Shown piece after piece: positions 51,922-59,173 of a stretch of DNA of 64,000 nucleotides. The DNA lies in NCBI GenBank assembly GCA_019794795.1, contig JAIMFC010000010.1:1-64000 (forward strand), read 5' to 3'. The notes below the pieces were generated by a model that had not been told where the DNA came from, made no database searches, and was given only the letters and a program-made list of their open reading frames with translations. Positions within the stretch are counted from its first letter, which is position 1; every line of letters begins with the position of its first letter. The stretch comes from Streptococcus gallolyticus (lineage in GTDB: Bacteria > Bacillota > Bacilli > Lactobacillales > Streptococcaceae). The position numbers and the translations under genes are program-made.

Positions 51922-54672
51922 CTATGGTAATTGTACGTCTCCTAAAATAAACCATTCATCTGTTGTCTGTTCATTAAAATTTGCTAACCGAATATACGGT
52001 TGAAAATTTTTCTTCTCATTTACTAAAGCGACCGCCAGCTTATATTGCCCATTTTCAATATCTAGACCTAATTTCATAGTATGACTATGTTTGATAATTT
52101 GGTCTCTTTCAAAATCACCAACATTTAACTCATCGGTTGATAAAATATCCTTATACGCTACACTCCCATCCTGATTCAAGAGGGCAAACGCAATTTTTAT
52201 TTTATTGCCCCATCTTTTATTTTTATTTGGGACAATTCCCTCGCCTAAGTTTTCCCACTCACTATCGATGGCAATATTTCTCTCATTTTCAGAGTGTAAC
52301 GCATATGATAATTCATGCAAGGAGATACGATATCCTCCCTCACTCGTAAATTTATCTAATAAATCTTTACCATAGTAAGTGAAAAGTTTACAATCCTCCA
52401 AGGTGCGTAAATCCAATGTATTGGCCCTTAAATCAACAGCGTCATCCACTACCTTCTTCATCATAGCATGCATTGTATAAAATGGATCATCACCACCATA
52501 CTCCCTAGGACCTCCACCAGTCGGAAGGTCAATCGCAGTTGACCATCGAAAATCACGTGATTGAAAATGGTGGTAACAATTCTCAGCAAATAGAGGTATT
52601 CCCTTACTACGCAAATCGCGAATCACCTGTTTATGGGGGTTCAAATAAAGGTCCGAACCAAAAGCATCACGTCGCATCACAAAATTTGCACCATCTATAT
52701 CGAATGATTTTTGAATAGTCCTTTGACCCTTCAGACTCATCAGTTGTCCACCAAGAAGAACATGATGAAAGGAGTTTTCATAAATACTTTGCAGTCTTGC
52801 AACTACTTTATTCATATCGGCAAACGTAGAGGTATACATTTGGTTATTCATTTCCCCCCACTCTCCATGACCATGACCATCAATAAATGCCGTATCTTCG
52901 TTATCAAATTGATTTGCAAATGCTTGAATAAATCGCTCAAATTTCTCTATAAAAATCGGATCATCTAAATAGGGTTCATTAGTTCTACCGATATAGGCTC
53001 CTGCATCCACATTGGTCCAACGGGCGCCACTATCAAAAACAAATTGGGGCGTTGCCTGACGACCTCCACTCGCAGAATTCGTTAAAACTCGAAAAGCTAA
53101 TTGGATATTCCTCCTCCTAGCGCCTTCAATCAACCCTGATAAGGCGCTGTCTGGATTATCCCAAGCATAATGACCTTCTGTTGGTTCAAACCACGACCAT
53201 GGTTGACGGATATAAAGTATATTAAGAGGCATCCCTGCATCAACTAGTTGATCCATTTGGCGCCAATATTCTTGAGCATCGCTTGCCGTGTCAATCTGTA
53301 AACTCAGTCCTTTATTTCTTGCATTGGGATTGTGTACAGTCGTTCCATATAAATTATAAACAGAAGATTCAAATCCCTCCACATAGGCAACCCAACCAGT
53401 TGCAGGATTTCTTAGGAAACTTCTCCTATCGCTCATAAGTTTTGCATACACTTTTCGGTCATCCTTTGCGGGAACAGTGACGGTTATCTCATTCGTCTCA
53501 GACTTTTGACCATCTGAGGCAGAAACTTCATAAATAAGTTTGACTTGCTCCTCATTCGTCGAATGATGGATTTTTTGATCAAGAGAAATCACATTTTCTT
53601 TGGATGATGACTTTAGATGAAAGTGATAATTTTCTAATGGAATTCCTTCATTTTTCAACCAATTTAGCTGTAAGCTTTCTGAATCTGTAAATATTTGATC
53701 GACATGATCAATGCTATCAGCTACAGAAACCGAATTTGTTTTCTGTAGGCCAATTGCGTTGAACTCTGTGATGATTCCCTTGTTCCATGTCCCATTAAAA
53801 CTGATGCTAGCCTTTATCTTATTTGTAAAAATATTAGGCAATTGAATCATGAAACTCTGACGTCGCTGGGCTTGTTCTGGAGCATAATTAGCATTCATTT
53901 TCTCCAAACTAATCCACTCTTTGGTTCGTAAATCTTTATAAGATAGCTGAATTGTTTTAATCCCCTGACCATTTGAAAAATTTGAGGCGATAGCCAATTG
54001 AGTCAATTCGTAAGCTTGACCTATCGGTGCTGTAATCTCTAGAGTTGTTTCCGTTGGCAATTCAACAGCCGTTTTTATAGTTTGATCCAACATTGGATAA
54101 ACATCTACTATTTGACTATTTATTTGAAAATTAGCATCCCGAAAAACATTCTGACGGTATACTTGTCCGAACACCTCAACTTTATTGATTGAAATAGTAT
54201 TTGCAAAATTTATTTTAAAAGCATGTGATAAATAATTTCCTGGGATAACTATTTCATAGAACCTCCCAGTCGTATCTTCAACTAATTTATAGTCAAATTT
54301 TTGTATTTCATGGTAGCCAGTATCCTGACGTAGATCTACAGCTATACTAAATCGAGGTCTCGTCGTTACATTCCCGCTGTCAGCAAATATTTTTATTTTT
54401 TCAAAACTTGCTAAGACTCCAACATAATGATTGATGGTTGAAAAATGCAGTACCTTGGTCTCAACAGGTTCTCCTCCGTCTTTTAATAATTCTAACTGGT
54501 GCTCTCCATTTTCTAGGGTAAGATCTAATCCTTCATTAATTAATCCAGAGATATTTTCTTTGGGTAAGGTCGCAGGATCAATCTCTGTCGCTCCCCCCTT
54601 TGGAGCAAATACAGCCACTGAACTGAGTAACAATAAAGCAATAGAGACAGCATATAATATCTTTTTATTCAT
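51922..54672 (-). CDS. Secreted putative glycoside hydrolase with DUF4832-type C terminus
   Basis: 916 residues. Signal peptide 1-28 (cleavage after 'GGA'); two beta-rich, discoidin/carbohydrate-binding-like regions (about 45-175 and 185-310); a short Ig-like part (about 320-402); a TIM-barrel-like domain (about 415-780); and a DUF4832-like C-terminal beta domain (about 785-916). 'QPWSWFEPTEGHYAW' (490-504) resembles the N-terminal barrel of GH42/GH5-type enzymes, and 'GHGEWGE' (601-607) offers E604 or E607 as acid/base. No LPXTG anchor. Last gene of the GntR-controlled operon. Polymer specificity unknown. Confidence 0.8.
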   Translation of the reverse strand: MNKKILYAVSIALLLLSSVAVFAPKGGATEIDPATLPKENISGLINEGLDLTLENGEHQLELLKDGGEPVETKVLHFSTINHYVGVLASFEKIKIFADSGNVTTRPRFSIAVDLRQDTGYHEIQKFDYKLVEDTTGRFYEIVIPGNYLSHAFKINFANTISINKVEVFGQVYRQNVFRDANFQINSQIVDVYPMLDQTIKTAVELPTETTLEITAPIGQAYELTQLAIASNFSNGQGIKTIQLSYKDLRTKEWISLEKMNANYAPEQAQRRQSFMIQLPNIFTNKIKASISFNGTWNKGIITEFNAIGLQKTNSVSVADSIDHVDQIFTDSESLQLNWLKNEGIPLENYHFHLKSSSKENVISLDQKIHHSTNEEQVKLIYEVSASDGQKSETNEITVTVPAKDDRKVYAKLMSDRRSFLRNPATGWVAYVEGFESSVYNLYGTTVHNPNARNKGLSLQIDTASDAQEYWRQMDQLVDAGMPLNILYIRQPWSWFEPTEGHYAWDNPDSALSGLIEGARRRNIQLAFRVLTNSASGGRQATPQFVFDSGARWTNVDAGAYIGRTNEPYLDDPIFIEKFERFIQAFANQFDNEDTAFIDGHGHGEWGEMNNQMYTSTFADMNKVVARLQSIYENSFHHVLLGGQLMSLKGQRTIQKSFDIDGANFVMRRDAFGSDLYLNPHKQVIRDLRSKGIPLFAENCYHHFQSRDFRWSTAIDLPTGGGPREYGGDDPFYTMHAMMKKVVDDAVDLRANTLDLRTLEDCKLFTYYGKDLLDKFTSEGGYRISLHELSYALHSENERNIAIDSEWENLGEGIVPNKNKRWGNKIKIAFALLNQDGSVAYKDILSTDELNVGDFERDQIIKHSHTMKLGLDIENGQYKLAVALVNEKKNFQPYIRLANFNEQTTDEWFILGDVQLP

Positions 54673-54777
54673 AGAATTTTTCCCTTATTTAGCAAGATTT
54701 CTGCAAAAAATTCACCCTATCCTCAGTAACTCTACTAAAAATAGGATGAATTTTGAGCTTATTATGAAAGGATACGC

Positions 54778-56052
54778 CTATTTATTTTGGGCTGCTACTT
54801 CTTGCTCTTTGTGTAATTTTTCATTATCATCCATCTTAAAGAACGGATAATAAATCAGCATACTTACAAGAATAGTCACGATTTGGATAACCGCTCCGCT
54901 AATTTTATTTCCTGAAGCCAGGTAACCAGCAATAACTGGCGGTGTTGTCCATGGTACCACAGCACCAATTGGTTTAGCTACCCAACCAAAGTACATTGCG
55001 TAATAGGTAATGAGAGTTGTCACAACTGGTGCCATGACAAATGGAATCACCATGCGGAAATTCAAGATAGTTGGAAAACCGAAAAGAAGAGGCTCTGCAA
55101 CTTGGAAGCTGACTGGCGCAATAGAAAGTTTCCCAAGTGCTTTATTTTCCTGACTCTTAGAACGGAAAAATACTAGAATTGCAAGCGCCATAACACAACC
55201 AGCACCGCCAGAAAATACGAAATTGTAAAGGAACTCATATGTAATAATATTTGGAACTTCTTGACCTGCTTGGAAAGCTACACGGTTGGCATCTGAATTT
55301 AGAATCAAAAGTGGTTCCAAAATTGGACCTGTTACCTGGGCTCCGTGGATACCAAACATCCAGAAGAAACATTGAATCAAAATCACTACAAGAATACCAG
55401 GTAAGGTTTTAGTCAATACACTAAGTGGTTCTGCAATTGTGTTGGCAATAAGTGCATGGACATTGTCGATGCCACAAGCTTTAAAAATCATCAAAATAAC
55501 AAACCACATAGTAATGATAGCGCCGCCAGGAATAATAGCTGAAAAAGCTTTAGCAACATTTGGTGGAACGGTATCTGGCATCTTAATGACGATATTTCTT
55601 TTAACAAAGAATTTAAAGATTTCTGTTGATACCAAGGCCGCAATAATACCTACAAACAAACCAGAAGTACCGAGATAGCGAAGCGGGAAACCATTCCCAG
55701 CGTCACTAGTCAAGACAGGTGTTAACAATACAAAGGATGCTAACGAAATCATACCCGCTGACATACGGTCAATATTATAGTGCTTGGCCAAATGATAAGC
55801 CACTGCAAATGTAACAACCAATCCCACAATACCAAATGTAGCATCGGTAGCCTTGTTTAAGAAGGCAGAGATACCAATGGTTTCTAGCCATTTTGCAAAA
55901 GCTTCCACTGGGAAGTTTGCAATTAACATAAACACGGAACCGATAATGATGAGGGGCATTGCTGTTGCCATCCCATCACGTAGAGCAATCAGATGTCGCT
56001 GATTAGAAATTTTTCCAGCAAACTTCTGAATTTTACCAATGTTGAACTTCAT
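54778..56052 (-). CDS. PTS lactose/cellobiose-family EIIC component (GntR module)
   Basis: 424 residues, about ten membrane segments. 'RHLIALRDGMATAMPLIIIGS' opening, 'GIHGAQVTGP' and 'QVAEPLLFGFPTILN' are CelB/LacE-type motifs. It pairs with EIIA and EIIB encoded at 58.4-59.0 kb, beyond the GntR gene and the IS200 relic. Middle gene of TIM-barrel protein - EIIC - secreted enzyme. Confidence 0.92.
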   Translation of the reverse strand: MKFNIGKIQKFAGKISNQRHLIALRDGMATAMPLIIIGSVFMLIANFPVEAFAKWLETIGISAFLNKATDATFGIVGLVVTFAVAYHLAKHYNIDRMSAGMISLASFVLLTPVLTSDAGNGFPLRYLGTSGLFVGIIAALVSTEIFKFFVKRNIVIKMPDTVPPNVAKAFSAIIPGGAIITMWFVILMIFKACGIDNVHALIANTIAEPLSVLTKTLPGILVVILIQCFFWMFGIHGAQVTGPILEPLLILNSDANRVAFQAGQEVPNIITYEFLYNFVFSGGAGCVMALAILVFFRSKSQENKALGKLSIAPVSFQVAEPLLFGFPTILNFRMVIPFVMAPVVTTLITYYAMYFGWVAKPIGAVVPWTTPPVIAGYLASGNKISGAVIQIVTILVSMLIYYPFFKMDDNEKLHKEQEVAAQNK

Positions 56053-56088
56053 GTGATTTCCTCCTAAATAATTTTTGAAGTGTAGTAA

Positions 56089-57012
56089 TTACCGACTATT
56101 TGAACGGGCTAACATGGTTAATTGGTGACGACGCCCACGAATAGCTTGGCCCATGCAGAAAATATTTTCTGGAAGAGCCATCCCATTAAATGAATCACCA
56201 ATGTGCTGAATATCTGCACCGCAAGCTTTGGCAGCTAGGGAAATTTGGCGGATAGTATCTATGTCTGCCGAATCTTGACTAGTCCCATTTGCTGACATGA
56301 CGAGGACCTTTTCTTCAATCGTTTTTCCCTTATTAAATTCTTTAACATAGTCAACAATTTCTCGTAAGTCTTGCTCCATAAAGTGTGGAACTGTATAAGG
56401 AGCTGGAACCAGTAAAATATCGATTCCTGATTCCACTAACTTTTCAGCAATTTCCAAATTCATCACAGGTTCATCCACTCCTGCACCATGCATTTTGCCA
56501 GCAATTACTAAACCTTTAAAATATTGTTTCGCTAAATCTATTGAATGGAAAATAGAGTCGTTAGATACTCCTGTTCCTGGATTTCCTGTTAAACAAATAA
56601 AATCAAAACCTAGATCATTTGCCATCTTCAATGTTTTAGGTGATACCAATCTTCCAATCGAAATTTCTGCCCTATTCTCGTTCATTGGCGCATTCGGATC
56701 AACCGGTTCCAAATTGATCCCGATACTACGACCAACTGCTTTTTTCACCCAAGCGATTGGATTCTGTTGCGCTTCTTCTGGTGCACCATTGATTTTTGGA
56801 TGCAAAACATCTAAAGCATTAAACAAAATCAAGTCAGCTCCTGCTGCACGTTCTAACTCTGCATTCGTAACACCCATTAAAAATTGGGGATGTGTTGGAA
56901 CATTTTCGGCCATAATCGTTCTGCCTTCTGAAGCAAGGATAGCTTGCTTCAATTCTATCGGACTAACTTCTAAAAAGTCTTTAGCAGAAAAATCTAATAA
57001 TCGTTTTCCCAT
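56089..57012 (-). CDS. TIM-barrel protein of unknown function (DUF7916-like), PTS-associated
   Basis: 307 residues, soluble. Repeating beta-alpha units with 'GADLILFNALDVLHP', 'SIGINLEPVDP', 'GFDFICLTGNPGTGVSND', 'GKMHGAGVDEPV' and 'GADIQHIGDSFNGMALP' suggest a TIM barrel with a phosphate-binding C-terminal side. Such proteins recur beside lactose/cellobiose-type PTS genes and are often mislabelled as haloacid dehalogenases, but no HAD motifs exist here. First gene of its operon, so probably the enzyme acting on the imported phosphosugar. Reaction unknown. Confidence 0.7.
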   Translation of the reverse strand: MGKRLLDFSAKDFLEVSPIELKQAILASEGRTIMAENVPTHPQFLMGVTNAELERAAGADLILFNALDVLHPKINGAPEEAQQNPIAWVKKAVGRSIGINLEPVDPNAPMNENRAEISIGRLVSPKTLKMANDLGFDFICLTGNPGTGVSNDSIFHSIDLAKQYFKGLVIAGKMHGAGVDEPVMNLEIAEKLVESGIDILLVPAPYTVPHFMEQDLREIVDYVKEFNKGKTIEEKVLVMSANGTSQDSADIDTIRQISLAAKACGADIQHIGDSFNGMALPENIFCMGQAIRGRRHQLTMLARSNSR

Positions 57013-57027
57013 AATTCACCTCATTAT

Positions 57028-57039
57028 TTGTTATAACAA
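57028..57039. promoter_or_regulatory. Candidate GntR operator 1
   Basis: TTGTTATAACAA, perfect 12-bp palindrome between the start point (about 57048) and the ATG of the TIM-barrel gene, a repressor position. Confidence 0.7.
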
Positions 57040-57054
57040 CTTATCTTTAGACAG

Positions 57055-57083
57055 ATTGTACACCTTTCTGTAAGCGGTGTCAA
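57055..57083 (-). promoter_or_regulatory. Promoter of the TIM-barrel/EIIC/secreted-enzyme operon
   Basis: TTGACA (57078-57083), 17-bp spacer, TACAAT (57055-57060). Confidence 0.75.
57069..57082. promoter_or_regulatory. cre site (CcpA) overlapping the -35 box
   Basis: TGTAAGCGGTGTCA fits the consensus TGWAANCGNTNWCA at every position. Overlap with the -35 hexamer predicts catabolite repression. Confidence 0.75.
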
Positions 57084-57143
57084 TATTCTTTTTTAACTTT
57101 TTTCAACTTTTTCTTGACTATTTTTTGTTTTTATTTAAAAATA

Positions 57144-57155
57144 ATGTTATAACCA
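57144..57155. promoter_or_regulatory. Candidate GntR operator 2 (autoregulatory)
   Basis: ATGTTATAACCA keeps the TGTTATAAC core of operator 1 and lies 21 bp before the gntR ATG. Confidence 0.6.
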
Positions 57156-57175
57156 TATACAAGGGAGTCTATTCA

Positions 57176-57895
57176 ATGCTAGATAATTCCAATAAGCAGC
57201 CCTTATATTTTCAATTGTTTGAGAGTCTGCTAAGCTATATTCAAAATGAACTGAAACCAAATGATAAATTACCAACCGAAAAAGAAATCGGAGAAGAATA
57301 TGCCGTTAGTCGGATGACTGTTCGACTTGCAATGAAAGAATTGGAAAAACGGGGCTACATCTTCCGTGTCCAAGGAAAGGGCTCTTTTGTTTCTCAAATA
57401 AAAAATGAACACTCCAATACCTTCCTAATGTTAGATTTAGAAAACCATTTTGATAATACAAAGCAAGATGATTTTTCATCCGTGGTATTTGGCTATAGTT
57501 TAGAAACAGCTAATCAAAAACTGCAACAACAAATGCGACTTTCAAAGGGAGCCAAGGTTCTTCGCATAAAAGTCCAACACAACTTGAAAGACACAGCCAT
57601 TGCTACTGAAGATCTCGTCTTAAAAGATGACCTCTTTCATAACATATCTCCTGAAACCATTGAAAAACATACACTAGATACAATTCTGAAAGAAAAAAAT
57701 ATCCGTATCAAAGCGATTGAAGAACAGTATACCCTTAGTCCTTTAGGGGAAAAAATCGCTCACCATTCTAAAAGTGAGCAGGTCTTAACGATTACAAAAT
57801 TCGTCTATGATCAAGACAATAATCTGGTACTGATTAGTCACCAAAAATTATTAACCAACAAGCCTATTTACAAAAACTTTATATGGTCAAATTAA
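57176..57895 (+). CDS. GntR-family (HutC/UTRA-type) transcriptional regulator
   Basis: 239 residues from the ATG at 57176 with GGGAG upstream. Winged HTH at 5-70 ('DKLPTEKEIGEEYAVSRMTV', 'MKELEKRGYIFRVQGKGSFV') and a UTRA ligand domain (about 85-235) that binds phosphorylated sugars in relatives such as YvoA and TreR. Divergent from the TIM-barrel operon and upstream, on the other strand, of EIIA-EIIB. Three matching operators make it the likely repressor of both. Confidence 0.9.
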   Translation: MLDNSNKQPLYFQLFESLLSYIQNELKPNDKLPTEKEIGEEYAVSRMTVRLAMKELEKRGYIFRVQGKGSFVSQIKNEHSNTFLMLDLENHFDNTKQDDFSSVVFGYSLETANQKLQQQMRLSKGAKVLRIKVQHNLKDTAIATEDLVLKDDLFHNISPETIEKHTLDTILKEKNIRIKAIEEQYTLSPLGEKIAHHSKSEQVLTITKFVYDQDNNLVLISHQKLLTNKPIYKNFIWSN

Positions 57896-57898
57896 GCG

Positions 57899-57929
57899 TA
57901 AAAGCCTGGATAAAAAATCCAGGCTTTTA
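57899..57929 (+). terminator. Terminator of gntR
   Basis: 12-bp perfect stem AAAAGCCTGGAT/ATCCAGGCTTTT (57900-57911 with 57917-57928). Confidence 0.85.
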
Positions 57930-58084
57930 CCATGATATTATGTGACTTTTAGTCGTTTTCGCTCCGAAGGTGCGAAACAATAAACCACCCGCTATGCGGG
58001 TGCGCATCGGTTGTTATACAAAAAATCTCCAATCGGAGTACAATAAAGGTGCTCAAGCCTATTGTAAAGCGAAAGGAGAAAAAT

Positions 58085-58260
58085 ATGGTACAAAAGGCAC
58101 ATAGTTTATCACACACAAAGTGGAGGTGTAAATATCACATTGTGTTAACCCCTAAGTATAGACGAAAAATCATCTATAATCAATACAAAAACATGATATC
58201 GCACTAGATAAACTAAGTGTGAATGAGTATGAAGATCCCTTTAGGGATAATGGCAAGTAG
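58085..58260 (+). pseudogene. tnpA relic with internal deletion
   Basis: ATG at 58085 opens 'SLSHTKWRCKYHIVLTPKYR', the IS200 TnpA N terminus, to about codon 36. After 'YNQYKN' the reading frame shifts: the alternative frame gives 'HDIALDKLSVNEYEDPF' and stops at 58260, the TnpA C terminus. About 280 bp, including the HUH and tyrosine motifs, are missing; the junction falls in an A-rich stretch near 58190. Confidence 0.85.
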
Positions 58261-58373
58261 TACCAATGCTTCTTTGAGAAGCTGGTGACGAGTCGAGAGC
58301 AGTGAGGCTTGAACAACGTGAAAGCCAACGTCTTTAGCGATGGCTGGTATTTTGGGCTTATAGCCCCTGTTCA
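58261..58373 (+). other. Structured non-coding right end of the IS200 relic
   Basis: Successive perfect hairpins follow the tnpA stop: GCTTCT/AGAAGC (58268-58282), AGCCA/TGGCT with inner CG pairs (58323-58345), GGGCT/AGCCC (58354-58366), then the end hairpin. No ORF. Such density suggests a structured RNA or folded ssDNA substrate. Confidence 0.45.
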
Positions 58374-58404
58374 AACCACCCGTCTAACGGGTGGTTATGA
58401 TTTT

Positions 58405-58710
58405 CTATTTCAAATACAGATCAATCAATTCTTCTGCAAATAGTTTAATCGTTTCAATACTAGCCATCTGATCTTCAGCATGCATGAAAATAAGGGAAAA
58501 GTCCAAATGCTCTCCTGCTGCTTCTTTTTGAATCAATTGGGCATGAATTTTGTGAGCTTGCACAAATAATTTACTCGCTTCTTCCAGTTTGGATTCCGCT
58601 AATTCGCTATTCCCTTTTTTAGCAGCTCTTAGAGCCTCTACATAGCAGGTCTTTGCCATACCACTATTAGAAATAATCTGGAAACAAATCAACTCAAATT
58701 CTTCAGTCAT
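58405..58710 (-). CDS. PTS lactose/cellobiose-family EIIA component (GntR module)
   Basis: 101 residues, helical EIIA-Lac fold. The phospho-His lies in 'SLIFMHAEDQMAS'. Partner of the EIIB gene one base upstream. Its EIIC is encoded at 54778-56052. Confidence 0.9.
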   Translation of the reverse strand: MTEEFELICFQIISNSGMAKTCYVEALRAAKKGNSELAESKLEEASKLFVQAHKIHAQLIQKEAAGEHLDFSLIFMHAEDQMASIETIKLFAEELIDLYLK

Positions 58711-58711
58711 C

Positions 58712-59026
58712 TTAATCTCCCATTAATTCACGGGCGTGTTTAAGAACATTAGCCCCATTCATCATACCGTAATCCATCATATTAATGACTGCAAATGGAA
58801 CTCCGTTTAACCGTGGGTCGTCTTTAAATTCATCTTCCATATAACCAACTTGTGGGCCTAACAAGATAACATCTGCTTTTGTTTTTTCTAACTCCAAGAT
58901 TAATTCCGAGACAGATACGGCAAAAATGGTCGCTGGATAATCTTGACTAGCTGCTGCTTCTTGCATTTTTGTGACTAGAAGACTGGTACTCATACCAGCT
59001 GAACAAGCTAAAATAATCGTTTTCAT
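58712..59026 (-). CDS. PTS lactose/cellobiose-family EIIB component (GntR module)
   Basis: 104 residues with phospho-Cys C8 in 'LACSAGMSTSLLV'. 'ADVILLGPQVGYME' is typical of the family. First gene of a two-gene EIIB-EIIA operon preceded by a GntR operator at the transcription start. Confidence 0.92.
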   Translation of the reverse strand: MKTIILACSAGMSTSLLVTKMQEAAASQDYPATIFAVSVSELILELEKTKADVILLGPQVGYMEDEFKDDPRLNGVPFAVINMMDYGMMNGANVLKHARELMGD

Positions 59027-59062
59027 GTTATTTCTCCTTGGAAATGTTTGTTTCTTGATAAG

Positions 59063-59074
59063 TTGTTATAACAA
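59063..59074. promoter_or_regulatory. Candidate GntR operator 3 at the EIIB-EIIA promoter
   Basis: TTGTTATAACAA, identical to operator 1. It abuts and overlaps by one base a TATAAT box (59074-59079) reading toward EIIB, so binding would block the start site. Confidence 0.7.
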
Positions 59075-59099
59075 TTATACATCCTTAGCTTTATTTTGT

Positions 59100-59110
59100 A
59101 AAGCGCTTTC
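59100..59110. promoter_or_regulatory. Possible cre site upstream of EIIB-EIIA
   Basis: AAAGCGCTTTC is the perfect core of a strong cre palindrome, but the outer bases differ. It lies about 20 bp upstream of the -10 box. Confidence 0.4.
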
Positions 59111-59127
59111 TTTTAAAAAATTTAAAA

Positions 59128-59150
59128 AGGCTTGGAATTTCTTCCAGCCT
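59128..59150 (-). terminator. Terminator of glmS
   Basis: AGGCT/AGCCT and GGAA/TTCC stems with one bulged base, followed on the minus strand by TTTTTAAATTTTTT. Confidence 0.75.
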
Positions 59151-59156
59151 AGATAG

Positions 59157-59173
59157 TTTATTCAACTGTAACA
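59157..59173. repeat. glmS 3' end copy of the 17-bp direct repeat
   Basis: Covers the glmS stop codon and the last codons (T-V-E). Exact match to 51895-51911. Confidence 0.75.

Larger units (their letters stand above)
57930..58400 (+). mobile_element. Internally deleted IS200-type element (MITE-like relic)
   Basis: About 470 bp. Left-end hairpin CACCCGC/GCGGGTG at 57986-58002 and right-end hairpin AACCACCCGT/ACGGGTGGTT at 58374-58396 share CCACCCG, as IS200 ends do. Between them are only the first ~36 and last ~22 codons of tnpA. Outer ends approximate. Both ends survive, so a full-length transposase supplied in trans could in principle move it. Confidence 0.8.

Noticed and set aside
58085..58400. 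TnpB or IscB with an omega-RNA guide locus at the IS200 relic
   Set aside because: The residual C-terminal frame (ALDKLSVNEYEDPF) fits the TnpA C terminus, and no RuvC-type sequence is present, so a TnpB guide RNA is not supported.
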